From contig CADCXC010000005.1 of the NCBI GenBank assembly GCA_902806595.1, positions 2,418,001-2,482,000 of the forward strand: a DNA stretch of 64,000 nucleotides, read 5' to 3'. Source of the stretch: Pyrenopolyporus hunteri. Its lineage: Eukaryota > Ascomycota > Sordariomycetes > Xylariales > Hypoxylaceae. How positions within the stretch are numbered: the stretch's first letter is position 1; the number at the start of each line of letters is the position of its first letter. The position numbers and the translations under genes were made by a program. The notes under the pieces are model-generated. The model made no database searches and had not been told where the DNA came from. It saw only the letters and a list, made by a program, of their open reading frames with translations. Below are positions 42,712 to 55,521 of this stretch, piece by piece.

Positions 42712-43171
42712 TTACCACGCCTCTTCTTCACCCCCCACGCGGACTCGATGACCCGGCCGGAACCAATTTTTCACGACCAAGAAAATCCGGGGCCCGCGTT
42801 GGAGGAGGAGCTCGCATACCACTACCAGCCCCCAGACGATCGCCATTGCCACGATTATAGCCACGCCAGCGGATTTAGGGACGATTTTGGGGGTTGGCGA
42901 TGGCAGGGGTAGCGGCGACGGTGCCGGGGAGGACACCGTGGGGGTGCTGGTAACGGGATTCTATTAGCGTCTCGCAAGATGGTGTTGATGAAGCGAAAGA
43001 TGGTTTTGGAATGGGTGTAGATCGACCTACGCGGTCACTGTAGGGATATGGCCGGTTGAATTGATTGTCCTAGCCGTTGTTATTCGCCATGATGGGTGGT
43101 AGGTGGGTGTATCGTAGTGGGACTTACACTCCATACGTAGTTGTCTGAACGAGGGTCTGGCTCGTTGCCAT
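42712..43171 (-). CDS. small single-pass membrane protein, three exons (107 aa)
   Basis: Proposed exons join(42712..42960,43039..43069,43128..43171) on the complement. Exon 1 starts ATGGCAACGAGC (MATSQTL), exon 2 is only 31 nt, and all introns (58 and 78 bp) have GT...AG ends, with the frame intact to TAA. The product has a Thr/Ser/Pro-rich N-terminus (STPTVSSPAPSPLPLPSPTP), one hydrophobic helix (AGVAIIVAMAIVWGLVVVCELLL) and a short basic tail ending GGEEEAW. No signal peptide; a tail-oriented membrane protein is likely. The family is not recognised. It would be missed by length filters because its exons are short. It is on the opposite strand to the FAD dehydrogenase, with stops 202 bp apart. 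Confidence 0.6.
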
Positions 43172-43855
43172 ATTCGCCTTCGATTTAAAAATGATTGTCT
43201 AAGGGTTGTAGCTATGAAGTTATTATACTGATATTGATTCTATCGATATCCTATGAAGCGGGAGGAGAACGAAGTAGAGAGAGTGTTCCGTTTCTTGTAT
43301 ACCAGAACATTGAGCATAGGACTCTCACTACACGCTGTTCACCTATTGTAAGCGACAGGTCCACCGCGAAAATCTGATAGATCGAAGGGACTACCCGATG
43401 CTTACGATGGCTTAGACCTCACCTACCACGGGTGCAACTACCGCCGTCGAGCTTAATCACGAATCTTGTGGAAGCTGCTCACTTATCGTGAGCCTGTAGT
43501 TAAATGCAGCTCCTAACCGTATATGCATCCTCTAGGAAGCCCCAGTCAGATCTAGGATGCTCCTTTATAGACACATATTTAGTCGAGCGTTTTGGGAACA
43601 CGGATGTTAAGTCGTCTTAAGTGGTTTTCCTTGGGATGAGACAATTTGAGCGAGGTTAATTACGAAGACCGAATGAAGGAAGCTTGCTTGTGCGGTCAAT
43701 TGAGGTTCTAGGTGGCGATAATAGCAGAAATGTCATCATTCACCAATAACCATTTTCAAAACTGCTTTTAAATATGAATTCTTCCCTCATTCCTATGAAA
43801 AGCCAGGCTTATCCTATTTCTATCCAAGTACCCGTGAACCCTCTTCCGCTCAAAT
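43172..43855. other. intergenic, no gene seen
   Basis: Promoter of the small membrane protein and 3' flank of the hydroxyacid dehydrogenase, both on the minus strand. Nothing else recognised. Confidence 0.45.
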
Positions 43856-45184
43856 CTAATAGCCCCTTTTCTTGCTCACTCTGTTCATGAACTCCTTATC
43901 CTCGCTCAATCTATGCAGATTAATATCCAAGATATCCAGCAGGCGGCGATTGTAGCTCTTCGAATTTCCGCTGACATGCGGGGTGATGATGATGTTCTTG
44001 GCGTCCCAGAGCGGGTGCCCCTTAGGTAGGGGCTCAGGGTCCGTCACGTCGAGCGCGGCGCCGCGGATCCACTCTTCGTTGAGCGCCGTGATTAGATCGT
44101 CTGTTTTGATCACCGGGCCTCGGCCGATATTTGTGACAAACGTCTGCTTCTTCTTCAGTAGCTGCAGTTGTGGCGCGCCGATCAGTCCCTGCGTCTGTGG
44201 CGTCAGGGGCACGGCGAGCACTAGGAGATCTAGGTCCGCGGATAAGAACTCATTGATCTCTTCTGGTTTCGTGCCAGAGAACCATTTAGACGGCAGAGTG
44301 CCCTCTGGATCGCCCAGGCCGGGCACGATGTAAGAGTTGTCCCGGCGCGACTCCGGGGTGGGGCGTGGCCTGTTCGTGTACGCGTATACCTCCATACCGA
44401 GAGCTTTGGCTATCCGTGCTACCTGCCTCCCGATACTTCCATAACCAAAGATACCGCTGTATAAAATGGTAAGCATCAATATTCATGTCTCCTTTAATAT
44501 TGACCGAAGAAACTTACACTCGCTGGTTAACAGCGTCTTGGGTGTCCGAGTCGTCGTAGCTGTGTTCCCACCTATGCTCCTTCATATGATCGAGAAAACG
44601 TGGAACTGCAATCATATCAGAGGTCCCGCTCTTGATATATCTTATTCAGAACAACTTACTATTATGTTGGAACGCCAGATAGGTGCAAATGACCCATTCT
44701 GCGATTTGCGGTCTGTAAATATTTCAAACAACATATTAGTCTCAATGGGTCGGGACACGTAAGACATCTCGGCGCCACATAGGCGCGGAACTTACGGGTG
44801 AACGCCATTCGCCGTGCAAAAAGCAATATCAGTCTCGGTGAATAGCGGGTTATTCAAAATATAATTTGCTCCGGCGCTCTGGAGCTGGACCAGCTGCAGA
44901 TTTGGAGCCGCCTCCTTGGTGGGAAACTGGGGACCCGTGAGAAGGATGGTGACGGTCTTCCAGTCCTCGGCCGTGACGTCGGGCGGGAGCGAATGTTTAC
45001 TCCACGTATCCCAGTGAGAGTGCACCACCTCGAGGCCGGGGAAGGTCTTGTGCAAGCCTTCGACGTATCCGGCTGGCGGGTCCCAGGGCACAATCATCAG
45101 CAGCTTGTGCCCCTTTAAGTCCTTGTTCACAGCCATGTCCGCCGCTGCACTGCCAGATGGTTCATCGAACGGGACGTTTCTCAT
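43856..45184 (-). CDS. D-isomer-specific 2-hydroxyacid dehydrogenase
   Basis: Four exons, join(43856..44456,44518..44605,44660..44712,44796..45184) on the complement, 376 residues; all junctions GT-AG. The NAD-binding Rossmann motif GIFGYGSIGRQVA (GYGSIG at 181-186) lies in the C-terminal half, followed by the catalytic set: Arg in NIGRGPVI, Glu in DVTDPEPLP, His in IITPHVSGN. The N-terminal substrate domain includes QLQSAGANYILNNPLF. The family reduces 2-keto acids to D-2-hydroxy acids (glyoxylate/hydroxypyruvate reductase, D-lactate and related); the substrate cannot be read from sequence. Cytosolic, no targeting signal seen. Confidence 0.92.
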
Positions 45185-46489
45185 GATTTGGGAGGCCTTG
45201 ATGATTTTCTCGTTTTTCTAGATGAAGCTATCTTTATGATTTATTCTGTTGTTCCATGTTGCTTGGTGTTTAAATTGTGATACTGATGTTCCCCGCCTTC
45301 CCCAGTTAGTCATGACGGCTGCCGACTTAGGCCGGGTCGATGGCGCAATCGGAGTGTAACATGTATGTCTTTCTACTTATGAAGCTGTACCCGACGTCGA
45401 AGACTACTTGCAAATACGCAGGATAGGTGGATTGAGTTAGGTATACTAGAAAAATAAATTCGCCAACTTATAAATATTTCGCCCGTTAAATCTTATAATG
45501 TTATGCCTTTTCTCATCTAACATGAATTTGCTCTTACTTATACGAGAGGTACCTAACTCCACCTGCCCAGTTAAGGGATTGATTACCAGTAATAGATCCA
45601 TATGGAAGTCGTTTGGATCAAAAGTTTTGTTCGTACTAATTAGCTGTCGACAGGTGGCATACGCTTCATATCACTTGCCATAGCTGGCGGTTGATTAATT
45701 TATGATGGGTATTACTGGAAGTCTATAAACTAAGCCAGCCGACAGAACCCCAGTCAAATTGATAAACAGCTGGCGGATACTCTTCGGATGGATATTACTT
45801 TAGCGAACTTCCGTATTTGAGAAGTTTCCACTAAATTAATTCATATGAGGGACGGATGAATCAAAGCGTCAATTGAATACCTTAGATCTTAGGTATAATG
45901 AATTGTCTTTGGGATCTATTCCCGGCGATTACTATAACTTTTTAGCACTATCTGTTGTCGTCACTAATAATACTCGGATAGCTAGCGAATCTTGAAAGCT
46001 GACTCGAATTGGCCAATTACCGGAAAGAATGCAAAGTGCCAGTTTAGAAGGCGGCAGCCTGCGAGTTGTGATTTTGACTCAATTATGAGACCTATATATC
46101 AGACGTCTAATCCATTGAAGCTTCAGAATCACATATGTATCAATTAGCCACATTAATCAAAGAGTTGAGTCTCCCCGTAAATTATCAGTCATTACGTTTA
46201 CTATTGCGCCGCCTTTCGCAGCAAAGCGTTGGGTATGTCTAACCATTTTTCTAGCCCGCGGGCCCCAGAACTCCATGCCATGCAACGCGTTACCCGTAGC
46301 AAGGTTTCACCTCTTTCCCTCGCCCAATGCAAAAACAGAAAGCGACGCTAGCTCGTCGGAGCATCGCTGGTAGGGGGTATAATTCTACTCGTAAAGAATA
46401 CCAAAGCAACCACAAAATTAATCCTTTTTCCGAAGCCTATTCAATATCGCCCATCGTCTAACACTGTTGCACGGTCGGTCGGGCGATTC
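45185..46489. other. intergenic, no gene seen
   Basis: 1.3 kb, moderately AT-rich, with the dehydrogenase promoter at its left end and the 3' flank of the arrestin gene at its right. Nothing recognised. Confidence 0.5.
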
Positions 46490-48086
46490 CTATCGCGCCG
46501 CCTCGTCGGCTCCCGTTCTCGACGGCGATCGCTCCTCGTACGCCGGACTTGGAGTCCTGTGCTCCACCTCTTGACTCCGCCGGCTCAGAATCAGGTCTTC
46601 CACACTCTCGACACTCTCGTAGGGGATGTCGCAAGAGTAAGAAGGAGGCGAGGGCGGGACGTCTTGGTAGATTGGAGGCGCCTCGTTGTCCCAACTGACG
46701 CCTAAGCCCGCCCTCTCCGTAATCACGACGCCGAAGTGCATGCGTAATATGCGCGCCACTCCGGTGGGCGTGATATGCTTCGGGTGAGCCGTAGGCGCGT
46801 ACTCCTGCACGACCACCATCTCCACCACTAGCTGGTGCGTAATTTCCGTTCCATCTTCGCTCTTCATGTCGCAGACGGCCTTCGTATTTGGCGCAAGCTG
46901 GTACTGAATCTCCATGTCTATGCTCCCAGATGGCGAATAATCGGCCTTCCAGCCACTATGCATATCGGCGTGCGCTATTGTTCGCGCATCAGTGCGCTTG
47001 GCACCCTTCTTCGTCGGTAGGCCTGTTTCCGGGTCCTTTGGAGAATGCTTCTCGCACGCAGGTGCGACGGTTTCCATATTCTCTTCAAGCTTCCACGACA
47101 AGCGCTTAAGCTTCCAATACTCGACCGTCTTGGAATCGGAATTGTGCTTAACAATACCGTCAAGGCGTAAAGTAACGGTGTTGGTGCTGATGGGATGCAC
47201 AACCTGCGAGTAATGTACGCTGGCCGCAATGTTGGTTGGCGGGAAGATGCGTATGCTGTGATGCGGTAGTTCTGGTACTTGAAGCGAGCGCTTCACATCA
47301 ATGTTTTTGGAGAGCTTAATTATTGGCCCGGTCCGAGGCTTAACTTCTGCTGAGAAATCATACCGGATGGCGACGACGGCGTTGTCCGTGGTCGCGGGTA
47401 AATGTCCGTCCAATAATATGGAGAAGGGGAATTCGTGTATTCCTATAATTGGTGTAAGTCGGGTGCCAATTCCAAATATGTTAAGGGTAGAAAATAATGG
47501 GAAAAAGAGGGTAGCTAGACTTACGTTTTGAAAGGATTGTCGGCTCGCTTAGAAATGTCCAAGATTTCAACTCTGTTATCTGGTCGGAGCATTGTTGACA
47601 GTGTCCAGTAAATGGCCTCTTGCGTATGACGTGGATGTCTAATCTGGCACCAAAACTCTCGACTTCAAAACCGTCCTCCTTGACGTCTAACAATAATTGA
47701 CCAGAAACTAGCGCGCCTGTACTGTTTTCCGGCTCGCCGTGCATGACGACAGGGGGCGACTCGATTTTCCAGTCTAGGGATGCATTGGGGTTTTCTGCAT
47801 GTTCCTTGGACGACTTGGAGCCGCCAAGATGCAAGCTCGGAAAACTAATACGATGGTGACTATGAGATTCTTTGTGCTTCTCCTTGGGAGGCTCGGCCAT
47901 CTTCACAGGCGGTGCGATAGAAATTGAGTGATGCGAGTGATCGGCGCCTTCGAGTACGGAGGATACAGCGGGGCGTTCCCTCGAAGCGGATCGCGAATTA
48001 GGATTACTCCTCCGCTGTACTGATGCTTTGATGTTGTGAATGCTGTCGTTGGGAGACCGAAAGAAGTCGACTACCCGATGTGGCAT
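46490..48086 (-). CDS. arrestin-related trafficking adaptor (ART1/LDB19 family)
   Basis: Two exons, join(46490..47442,47525..48086) on the complement, 504 residues. After a basic, His/Ser-rich N-terminus comes the LDB19-type arrestin fold: LDWKIESPPVVMHGEPENSTGALVSGQLLLDV, and CQQCSDQITELKSWTF, a Cys pair segment typical of this family. Exon 2 has IHEFPFSILLDGHLPATT and the beta-rich arrestin-C domain. Near the C-terminus PPIY (443-446) and PPSY (453-456) are two PPxY motifs that bind WW domains of Rsp5/NEDD4 ubiquitin ligases. Such adaptors direct ubiquitination and endocytosis of plasma-membrane transporters; yeast Art1 does so for amino-acid permeases under TORC1 control. Cargo here is unknown. 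Confidence 0.88.
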
Positions 48087-51000
48087 TTTGACCAGTAACG
48101 TTTTTAGGTCGAAAGAGACCTGTGGATCCTCCTAGAAAAAAAAACCAAAAAGTCGTGTGACGACACCTACTCCGGGGCAGGCCTTGTAATTATAACTTAG
48201 GTACTACTCGAGTACCTGACCTTAACCAGGGAATGGGTAGGTTTAGGTAGTAGATGGTAGGTAATGTAGGTACCTAGGAAATGTAGGTAATGTGGTAGGT
48301 TATAGATCGATCGGTAGGTGCGAGTCGCTCTTCGCTCGACGCCGATGGATTTCCGGGAAGCCAGGGCTAATAAGCTACCGAGCTAATGCATCCGGGTGGC
48401 GGCCGCTCTCTTTTGTCTCCTCTGGCACTATTTTGCACCTGGGAAATCTGGGGGAGAATGCCTAATTTCAGGGCGTATGGCGTAATGTAACCTAATCCTC
48501 CCTTGGAACCTCCAAGAAATACGACGCACCACAAACCACGCTCTATCCGCTCGGCTGAAATTGATGCAAGCAGAAGACTCCTCGTCCGTATACAATGGTG
48601 GCCGCTGAGACAATGGACTGGCTGAGTATTAGAGCCAGATCGCACGTGTAAATTCGCAGGACAACGGCTTTTCCTCGACTCTCCAGTCTTTCTCTTGCGC
48701 GGTTCCCTTGTTCTACTACTCGGCGCTGTTCACCTCAGTTGTCTTGCAGTAGTAGGTGGATAACGAGTTCAAGGGGCTCGACAACGGGTCTCGGATCTCG
48801 AACACAATTCGTCCTGTATCCGTCTTGTTGTGCGGAAGTTTGCGGTGTGCTGTTTATCGCGGGGCAGAGAGCGTGTAAGTCGTGGGACCGTTGGTGTTGG
48901 TGGTGGTGGTGAAGACGATATTAAGAGATCTCAAGAAAGTGTAGAGTAGTGGACTTTCGTCGACGCTTACGTCTTCTGGAATTATGTTTTCCTCCTAAGA
49001 ATAAAGTTTCCAAACTCTCCATTATGAAGGGTAAGACGCCGGGCGATCACGATGTTATGTAGCTGGCGCAATTAAGGCCCGGCTTCACATCATGCTTTCT
49101 CTCGGGCTTTCCATAAGGTAATTATGTGTCATGGATTGAGGCGGACTGGGCCCGGTCCCTTGTAGTTACAGCGCAAACTCACAAGTTCCAGCGGTCGTTG
49201 GCCCTCAAGCTCCTCCACTGGACCACAGCGGCTACAGGGGTACTCAGCACCCACTAAAGCGCCCGTGACCGATTTATTGCTCCTCGTCTGGCGGCCGTTT
49301 CCTTGGTCTGTAGCTCGTACCGCAGTACACTGACTCCGGTTGACTAACAGCTGGCGGCGGTGAATTTACGTAAGCGGAGGCCGGGAGGGAGTTTCTGGTC
49401 CAGGGGGAATCCTGACTATGTATATACTAAAGTTACTGAAAATAAATATTTTGGGGACATAATCCCAGGTTACCTAAATAAATAAAGCCGTCGGTCATGC
49501 TCTAGGCATGGTAGGTATGCGGGAATCGAGTAATCGAGCGGTTTTATGATATGCATCAACTCAAGCATTTCTCGAGAAGATTTCGTGCATACCATACTCC
49601 ATAGCTGCGCGCGTACGTACGTAGATCAGTTACAAACGCGACCCGCAATCAGCCCTACACGCTATGGATCAATTTGTAAGGTTAAGGCGGAAAGTCATTC
49701 CATAGGGCTACTACATAGCCGACGGAACCTAGGTATTGACCTGCTGATGCAATAGGTGACGACCACCACAATAACATAACCGTAGACGACTACTAGGTAG
49801 TACCATCCCGGCTACTGACGATGACGCCTTCGTCAGCCGTTGTCTAATACTACGGCCGACGACCAACACCGCTGCACGAACTCACGAGCTCGGATCACCT
49901 CACACCCCGGCTCGTTCGAGAGATGCGACAAGGCGGCTTCCGTGGCGGACTCCCTAGCACGATCTCACAAGAAATTTCACGGACCCACCGGACGGAAGCC
50001 ATAGCGAAAAATTGAGAACGTACGATGGTTGCTGGAACCACTGGAGAGCCATAGGAGAGCCACGACCTAGGATCCGGTGGGTCTTGTTACTCGATCGTTA
50101 CCCAATGAGATCCACTACGGCACATCCCATTACCAAATCGGGGACGGCGGAAGTAGACGAAGGACCTGGAAGACCTCCGAACCAAGTTCTAGAAGAGAAG
50201 ACAGGAAAACGAAAAGGGAAAGCGACGGCAGAGAAAAAAAAATGAAACCGAGATTGAAACCCTGAAGAATCCATGATCAATGCCTAATGTTGACTTGACA
50301 ATGCGTACCATGCCCGCGAATATATAGAATCTTGTGGAAATAATTGTTACTAGGTAACAGATCTGCTTGCCGATCGAAGATCTCATCGGATAAGATTACA
50401 GCTCGACGTCACACGGGATGTACCCAAGTACCTCATGTTGGACGTTGGATGGAAATTTCATCGTGACCTCGTGACAGGAAATATGTTTTTCCCATATGGC
50501 GTGCGTCTCGTGTACGGCGGGTGGTACCTAAGGTACCTAGGTACCTGGGTACCAATATATTAATCTGGCGGGTCTCGCCGAACTCGACTTCCCATTCCAA
50601 TTCAAGATTTCGATTCCACTACCACCGAGAAACTCCACCTAAGGTCACCGCTGCTACATGAAATGTTTTCACCAAATTTTTTTTTTCTATCCTTAGCCGC
50701 CTCAGCTCTCCACTTCGCCCACTTTATCCACCATCACGAAATAAATTTTCCTCCTTTTTTTCTATTTTCCTTTGTCTCGGTGGATGCTCAGATCCACCAT
50801 ATTCCGTGAGCCGCATCTTGCCGCGACTCCACTAATAAAGAAAAGAATTTCACCCCCGGACGAAAAGCCAGGTGAGGCTCGAATAGCCGCTATTTCGCGA
50901 AGCCCCTATTCAATATTACAGGCGCGTAAATTTTTCAATGCCATCGAGGTCAGATCTGAGATCATCAATTTTTCCCGGCGAGACATGACCCTAACGACCA

Positions 51001-51334
51001 CCTGGTATTGCTGATGGTCCCGTATCCAGTGGACTTGGTGATGTTCCGCTATAGGTCTAGCCAACTGGTACCTGCATATATCTGACTTCCGTAGTGGACC
51101 TTGAGAGCCCTCAAGGTATTAATTAGGTAAGTGGCACCTACCAATTATTTTCGAAGCACAAGTTTCGTCGTCGACGATCACCCAAGAATTTTGTTTAATC
51201 CCCGTTTATTTCTATCTTCTATCCCGTATGTACAAACTCATATTTCATCGTAAAAATAATAACAGCGAAGCGAACGGAACCCTGGTGTCTAGACCACCAT
51301 AGCCTTCGCGGGGCAGCGGGGAACGCGTGCCCCC
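48087..51334. other. long intergenic region, no convincing gene
   Basis: 3.2 kb. 48,232-48,300 is a GGTAGGT/TAGGTACC-rich stretch; 48,891-48,915 has a (GGT)n run; 50,523-50,554 carries another GGTACCTAGGTACC cluster. Short frames are not gene-like. The left end is the promoter/5' UTR of the arrestin gene; the right end is the 3' flank of the cellobiohydrolase. Confidence 0.5.
50523..50554. repeat. GGTACC palindromic motif cluster
   Basis: Successive GGTACC and CCTAGG hexamers (GGTACCTAAGGTACCTAGG, then TACCTGGGTACC). The same motif recurs at about 23,096, 37,330, 48,280, 40,297 and elsewhere, always outside genes. Confidence 0.7.
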
Positions 51335-52886
51335 TTAGACGTTGTAAGTCGATCCAATGGGCCCGAACTTGAAGTTACTATAAGTGACCTTGGCGTTCTC
51401 GAACTTCTCCCGAACTTGGTCGGGCTTGCTGCCGTTGACGTCGCATTCACCCCGGGCAACGCCTGGCTCAGATGGGTCGCGGTCAAGAGGGTACCTCTCA
51501 CCGTCTAGCCAAAGCATGTTGGCGTAGGCCTATTACGGCGTTAGCATGCTTTTGTCACTCAGAGTAGACGATAAACTTCACTCACATCGTCCCAGACAGA
51601 CATAACCAGTACCATGGGCTTACCAGTAGCCTCTCCCATCTTCTCTAAGCCGCCCATCTCCTGGAATCGCTTATTGTCCTTGAAGACGTCCTTAGCAGCA
51701 TCTGTTCATGAATAACAAGCGTTAGTGGTAGAGGCTTTATGAATTTTGTAACAGGAACATACCACAGAACCCAGCATCGATCACGCTACCACCAGAGACA
51801 TATTTGGATCCGGGTACATCGATCCTCTTGCCGTCCTGGATAAAGTACTGAGAGAGGCTCGTCAGAGACGTGCCAGAGCCGTGGAACTGGGTGACGACCG
51901 TGAACTTCTTGCTGGTGTCGACGGTCTTGCCCTTGCCATAGAAGTCGGTATTGCCGTGACGGAAGGGGTTTAGATCACATCCATCGGGATCGCAGCTACC
52001 GGCGTAGCGGTCGTCAGAGTACGTGCCGCCACAGTCGGAGGTCTGGCAGACGAAGTATCCATCCTCCTGGCACGGGTGGGGCGTCAACGCGAACGACATG
52101 CTGTTCGCCTCCCACAGGTCCATCTCAGCGCAGCATGCTCCCGCGTTGCCGATGCCAGAACTCTTGTCTGTGTCTGATGGTACCCAGCCCTCAACATTGG
52201 CCTGATGAAGAAGCGCAAAATTAGTCTCTAGCTTGCTCGAATATCTGATTGGCTTAAATATAGCATACCTTGCCGCCAACCCACTTCAAGTCTCGAGCGC
52301 ACTGTGAGTCGCAGTATCCGGTGCCATACTTAGCGCCGGCCTTATTGCTCGGATAACGGGACTTTCCGCCGTCCTCATCCATGGACACGAAGTAGACGGC
52401 GCCATTCAGGCCGCAGCCCAAATCGGCATTCTCAACATCGAAGGCGATCTCGTTGCCGTTAGGGGTGAACATCTGGTACTTCTCATCGCCATTCATGAGA
52501 TACAACCGAGAGCCGATGTTGGTTCCGTATTGGTGGTCATTGCGGAACTTCATGGTGACGGCGTTACCAGACGTAGTTACTCCGTATGTCCCTGAGTAAT
52601 CGGCGCCCTCGATCGCGCAGTTCTGCGTACAGGTGTCACCGTCCGGACACGCGGTCTGATTCCACTCATTGCCGTCGTAGCAGTTCTGGTAGCCGTCGAC
52701 CACATGCGTCCATCGCCAGTTGGAGTCAATGACCAGCTCACCGTTGACATTGCTGCACTGGCCCGCTGCGGTACATTGCTGCCAGGTGATCTTGGGATGT
52801 GTCTCGGGATCTTCCTTGCCGACTTGCTGAGCGTGGCCCAAGGCAAGTAGGGTCGCCAAAGTGGCGGCGGCGGCTTTGCTATGCAT
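51335..52886 (-). CDS. cbh1: GH7 cellobiohydrolase (Cel7A/CBHI type), no CBM1
   Basis: Four exons, join(51335..51529,51586..51701,51763..52201,52269..52886) on the complement, 455 residues. A signal peptide (about 1-19, ATLLALGHA) precedes the mature QQVG start, probably pyroglutamate. The catalytic signature EMDLWEAN holds the nucleophile Glu232, Asp234 and acid/base Glu237. ALTPHPC, SDCGGTYSDDRYAGSCDPDGCDLNP and the end KFGPIGSTYNV show the CBH-type (tunnel) form rather than an endoglucanase. The protein stops right after the catalytic domain, with no Ser/Thr linker or cellulose-binding CBM1. The enzyme releases cellobiose from the reducing ends of cellulose; secreted and usually induced on cellulose. 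Confidence 0.94.
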
Positions 52887-55332
52887 CTTAAGAGTAGAGA
52901 GCCAGCAAGTGTCGGGTATTATTTGGAGCTGGCAAGACGTGCGAGGAGCCTGAAGCTGATGACCTACTCGGACTATGAGGTCAAAAAGCTACGCGGCCGC
53001 GTCGCCTTTTTATGTCCATCGTGACTACAGTTATTCCTCCAGAGCGAGGTTCTTTTCGGAGGTGATTCCGTGATTGAACCGTGGACTAAGTCGCCGAAGA
53101 GGGGAAAGATTATGTTCTATCTTCATTGATTAGAGTCGCTTTGCATGAGGGTAGCAAAATCACATTCACGATCCGGTTGAATGAGGAAATGATTTGCGGC
53201 TCCCTGGTACGTTGAATGAAACCCTGTGCGTGTAGCCCGGGGTTTTGTATGGGTTTGCTTAAGCGCGGCTCATTGCTTGGCTACAGATTGAATCCAACCG
53301 AAGTAACGATAGCTTCTTCTAAAGCTGTTATAGCTCGACTTGGCCTGGCTAACGACTATGTCTCTAGGTGGCTATATATGGGCGAGTGCTAGTTACCGTG
53401 CGCTACCGAACAGAGAATCCACATATTCGAACAGCAGCTATCCTTCGGCTTAGACGGGCCGATCCCACGTAACCTAGGTCACGATACTCAATGTAAAGAG
53501 AGAAGACGGAGGATGAGTTATTTTCAAGTATGCTCTAGTGGGTGGGTATCTCTTATAATATGGAGAAATACGGAATCTCAACTTCGCTGGCTTGGAACCA
53601 TCAGCAGCAACACCTGCAAAAATTTGGGCGACCGTTTGATGATTCAGAAGAGGCTTTGACGATATCATAGACCAAAAGCGGTACCGGCTCCGTTGTTTCA
53701 GCATATTAAAATCAACCCAGAATACGCCCATATTCTAACCGTAAGTGCACGGCGGCTGAGGCTGGTGCAGGTCGGTGCACCCGGTAACCTGGGTCTCACT
53801 CAGGCTTACCTATTACTAAAGTTACTATATCAGAACAGCTCAGGGAACTGCTGTTCCACGTCCAGCGGCAACTAGCCATAACCTCATTAGCTGCTGCTAC
53901 CCTAATATATCTGCTGACATACGGGACAAGCCGGCGCAGGTCGCAGATCGGATGGTGTTCCCGGCCCTATACTCGTGAATCCTCTCTCCTTGAAGCTAAA
54001 CCCCCCATTTTCTCCACAGGCCCGTTCCCCCAATGCCCCATCTCGCTGGAGATTCCCCGCTTCCTTAGCTTAGCGACCCCAATTCCCCAGAAGCCTCTTA
54101 AACCATCTGAGGACTAGCTGCTAAACTGCCGGACCCTTCATCTCCGCGATAAGATTCCCAAATCGGTAAATCAGCTACTTACGAAGCAGTGGGAGGCGTC
54201 ACGGCCTAGGCGCCAACGATTAGAATGGTAAACCAAGATATCCTAAGCCGGGCTGAATGTGTTAGAGTCCGGGTCACTCTCCATCCCATCGGAACTAACT
54301 AGGTAACTAACTACTTGTTACTTGGCTCTTCACGATAGGGGGAATGTCTATTTGGCCGACTCCTAGATCCGCAATCTCGGCGCAATAGTGTTTATACTCG
54401 ATCTGCAAACCATTGGGTACGCGGGATTCGCATCCGGATCCCCCACCTTAAATTTCATGTCTTGGATGGGTATGCCGCGCACCTTGTTTCATTTAAAAAG
54501 GAACTTTCAGCTACTAAGAAATGATACTAAATTTACCCTGATAAGAGACGGCCGGCGGCGCCCATTTGTTTTAGTTTAGAGACACGCCAAAATGGGAGCG
54601 TGTAAGAGATTATCTCAGATTATGGTATCTCGCAGGCAATATTGATGTGAGGTATCAACGGAAATATACGAGATAACCCTGCGGGATAGATCGCCTGTCT
54701 ATCATCCACTACTTTCAGACCCGAGATCGCCTTACAGAGATCTCTAAATCTGCGCGATTAAGATAAAGATCCTATATAATGCACGTGGCGACTCATTTAT
54801 TCTTAATGTCCATTAACCAGCCTACGCCGAGCACGCGTCTTGGCACTATTAATCCGTCGGTAGAAGTGTCGAGGCCCCTGGAGTCTGCCCATCCCGCTAT
54901 CTGAGAACCCCCCAAAATGGCTGGGGTAGCAGACACTAGGTACTAGATCCTAAAGTGCGATAGTAGATACAGAAACTTCTAAGACCAGCGAGAGCGGAAT
55001 ATCTGCATATATGAATTACTGAATAGTATTTAAAGTCTACGTATATTTTACTGCACGGATTTACTGATGATCTGTATACTCTAATTACTACGCATTCCCT
55101 TACAGCCAATTTACAAGTCACTTACAATTATTTTGGCGTCTTGGAATCGTATTACTGAGCAACACACATTAAGTTATCTTTTTTTAAAGACCTCAGTTTT
55201 ATTGATTCAAGAGGTAATATCTAACTAAGCTCGGGCTTCATTACTGCGGTGTATTATGGCGCCGCCGGCCTAAAGTGAGGGTAGGTAGGGAAGTTATGAC
55301 GCTCTAATACCCACCTGGGTACACGTACTTAC
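52887..55332. other. long intergenic region, no convincing gene
   Basis: 2.4 kb. The left end is the cellobiohydrolase promoter; regulatory sites were not assigned. The remainder contains scattered short frames without coding character. Confidence 0.45.
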
Positions 55333-55521
55333 TTATTTCCCTTTGCCCATGAATGTATCGCCGGAAGAGGACGAGGTGTAAGGTCCGGATCCTGAGGTTG
55401 GGTTAGAGGGATCCAGCGGCTTGGACCCAGTCTTATTAACGTTGGCAGTAGAGTTGGCGGGGTACGTCGTCGAGGAGGGGTTGTTAACGTTCTCGGGGTT
55501 TACGGTACCGTCGTTAGGCAT
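55333..55521 (-). CDS. possible 62-aa hydrophilic protein
   Basis: ATG-to-TAA frame of 62 residues, Asn/Ser/Thr/Pro-rich (MPNDGTVNPENVNNPSS, then SGSGPYTSSSSGDTFMGKGK). No signal peptide, Cys or hydrophobic segment; it would be disordered. Its third-codon use looks more gene-like than the AT-rich surroundings, and the frame has a GC island's composition inside an AT-rich spacer. The family is not recognised; it could be a small stress/LEA-like protein or chance. Confidence 0.4.
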   Translation of the reverse strand: MPNDGTVNPENVNNPSSTTYPANSTANVNKTGSKPLDPSNPTSGSGPYTSSSSGDTFMGKGK

